From Todiramphus chloris collaris (taxonomy: Eukaryota; Chordata; Aves; Coraciiformes; Alcedinidae): a stretch of DNA of 64,000 nt. A program made the position numbers and the translations under genes. The first letter of the stretch is position 1. Each line of letters begins with the position of its first letter. This document shows, piece after piece, positions 63,766 to 64,000 of the stretch. The stretch is from positions 6,187,577-6,251,576 of the forward strand of contig JANVCC010000076.1 in the NCBI GenBank assembly GCA_025345505.1, in the 5' to 3' direction. The notes beneath the pieces were generated by a model that made no database searches, had not been told where the DNA came from, and saw nothing but the letters and a program-made list of their open reading frames with translations.

Positions 63766-64000
63766 ACAACTTTCACCAGTAGAAGGTAAAAGCTCCTTGC
63801 CAGGTTGACACCCAGGTCCCTTTATCATCAGAGGCATCCAGAAACTGTTAGGACAGCAGTGGAAAGAAGTGCTCTATGTATTTGCAGAAGCATTTTGCAG
63901 TGCCAGTACTTCTGTTGGTAGAAATGAACCAGCAATAAACGAAGTACTGTAAATCTTCTCCTTATAGCTCTCATCCTGGAGGGCCAATATTTAGAAGTGA
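63766..64000. other. Unique sequence to window end
   Basis: No repeat family or gene was recognised. The CR1 match does not resume. Confidence 0.5.

Noticed and set aside
1..64000. CRISPR array, bacterial operon or other prokaryotic system
   Set aside because: The abundance of avian CR1 and LTR repeats shows vertebrate nuclear DNA. No regularly spaced repeats or gene-dense coding exist.

Overview
The window is nuclear DNA from a bird, probably a non-galliform (neoavian) species. The evidence is the repeat content. At least nine copies or fragments of the avian LINE CR1 are present, recognised by the 8-base terminal repeat (ATTCTRTG type), the conserved 3' region and ORF2 reverse-transcriptase peptides. 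Two related avian endogenous-retrovirus LTRs are also present, and one is followed by a primer-binding site of tRNA-Lys1,2 type. The sequence is AT-rich and CpG-poor. It has no CpG island, no tRNA or rRNA gene, no CRISPR array, and no protein-coding exon that I can recognise. Apart from CR1 fragments, open frames are at most about 115 codons and carry no family motif. The window is best read as intergenic DNA or the inside of a very large intron on a macrochromosome.

Layout. 1-3075: a plus-strand CR1 split by a minus-strand CR1 (769-1587), then a minus-strand LTR fragment (2756-2990). 3076-9457: unique AT-rich DNA with an A-rich/GGAA microsatellite near 8.0-8.1 kb. 9458-11080: a 59-bp CR1 tail, an AT-rich array, a perfect inverted repeat, and an old plus-strand CR1-like fragment. 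11081-27180: about 16 kb of unique sequence broken only by a T-rich tract near 17.8 kb. 27181-27420: a cluster of simple repeats. 28313-33122: a CR1 tail, a 1.15-kb CR1 without its 3' end, a short tandem repeat, and an LTR with its primer-binding site. 36288-52281: four minus-strand CR1 copies, one joining endonuclease sequence to the CR1 tail with the reverse-transcriptase core missing. 52282-63584: about 11 kb of unique sequence with a hairpin and a small tandem duplication. 63585-63765: a last CR1 tail.

No genes work together here. What the window offers is a record of retroelement history: nested insertion, internal deletions, a mutated catalytic motif, and a strong excess of CR1 on the minus strand. 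I found no convincing new biological system. The findings are modest structural observations, scored accordingly.
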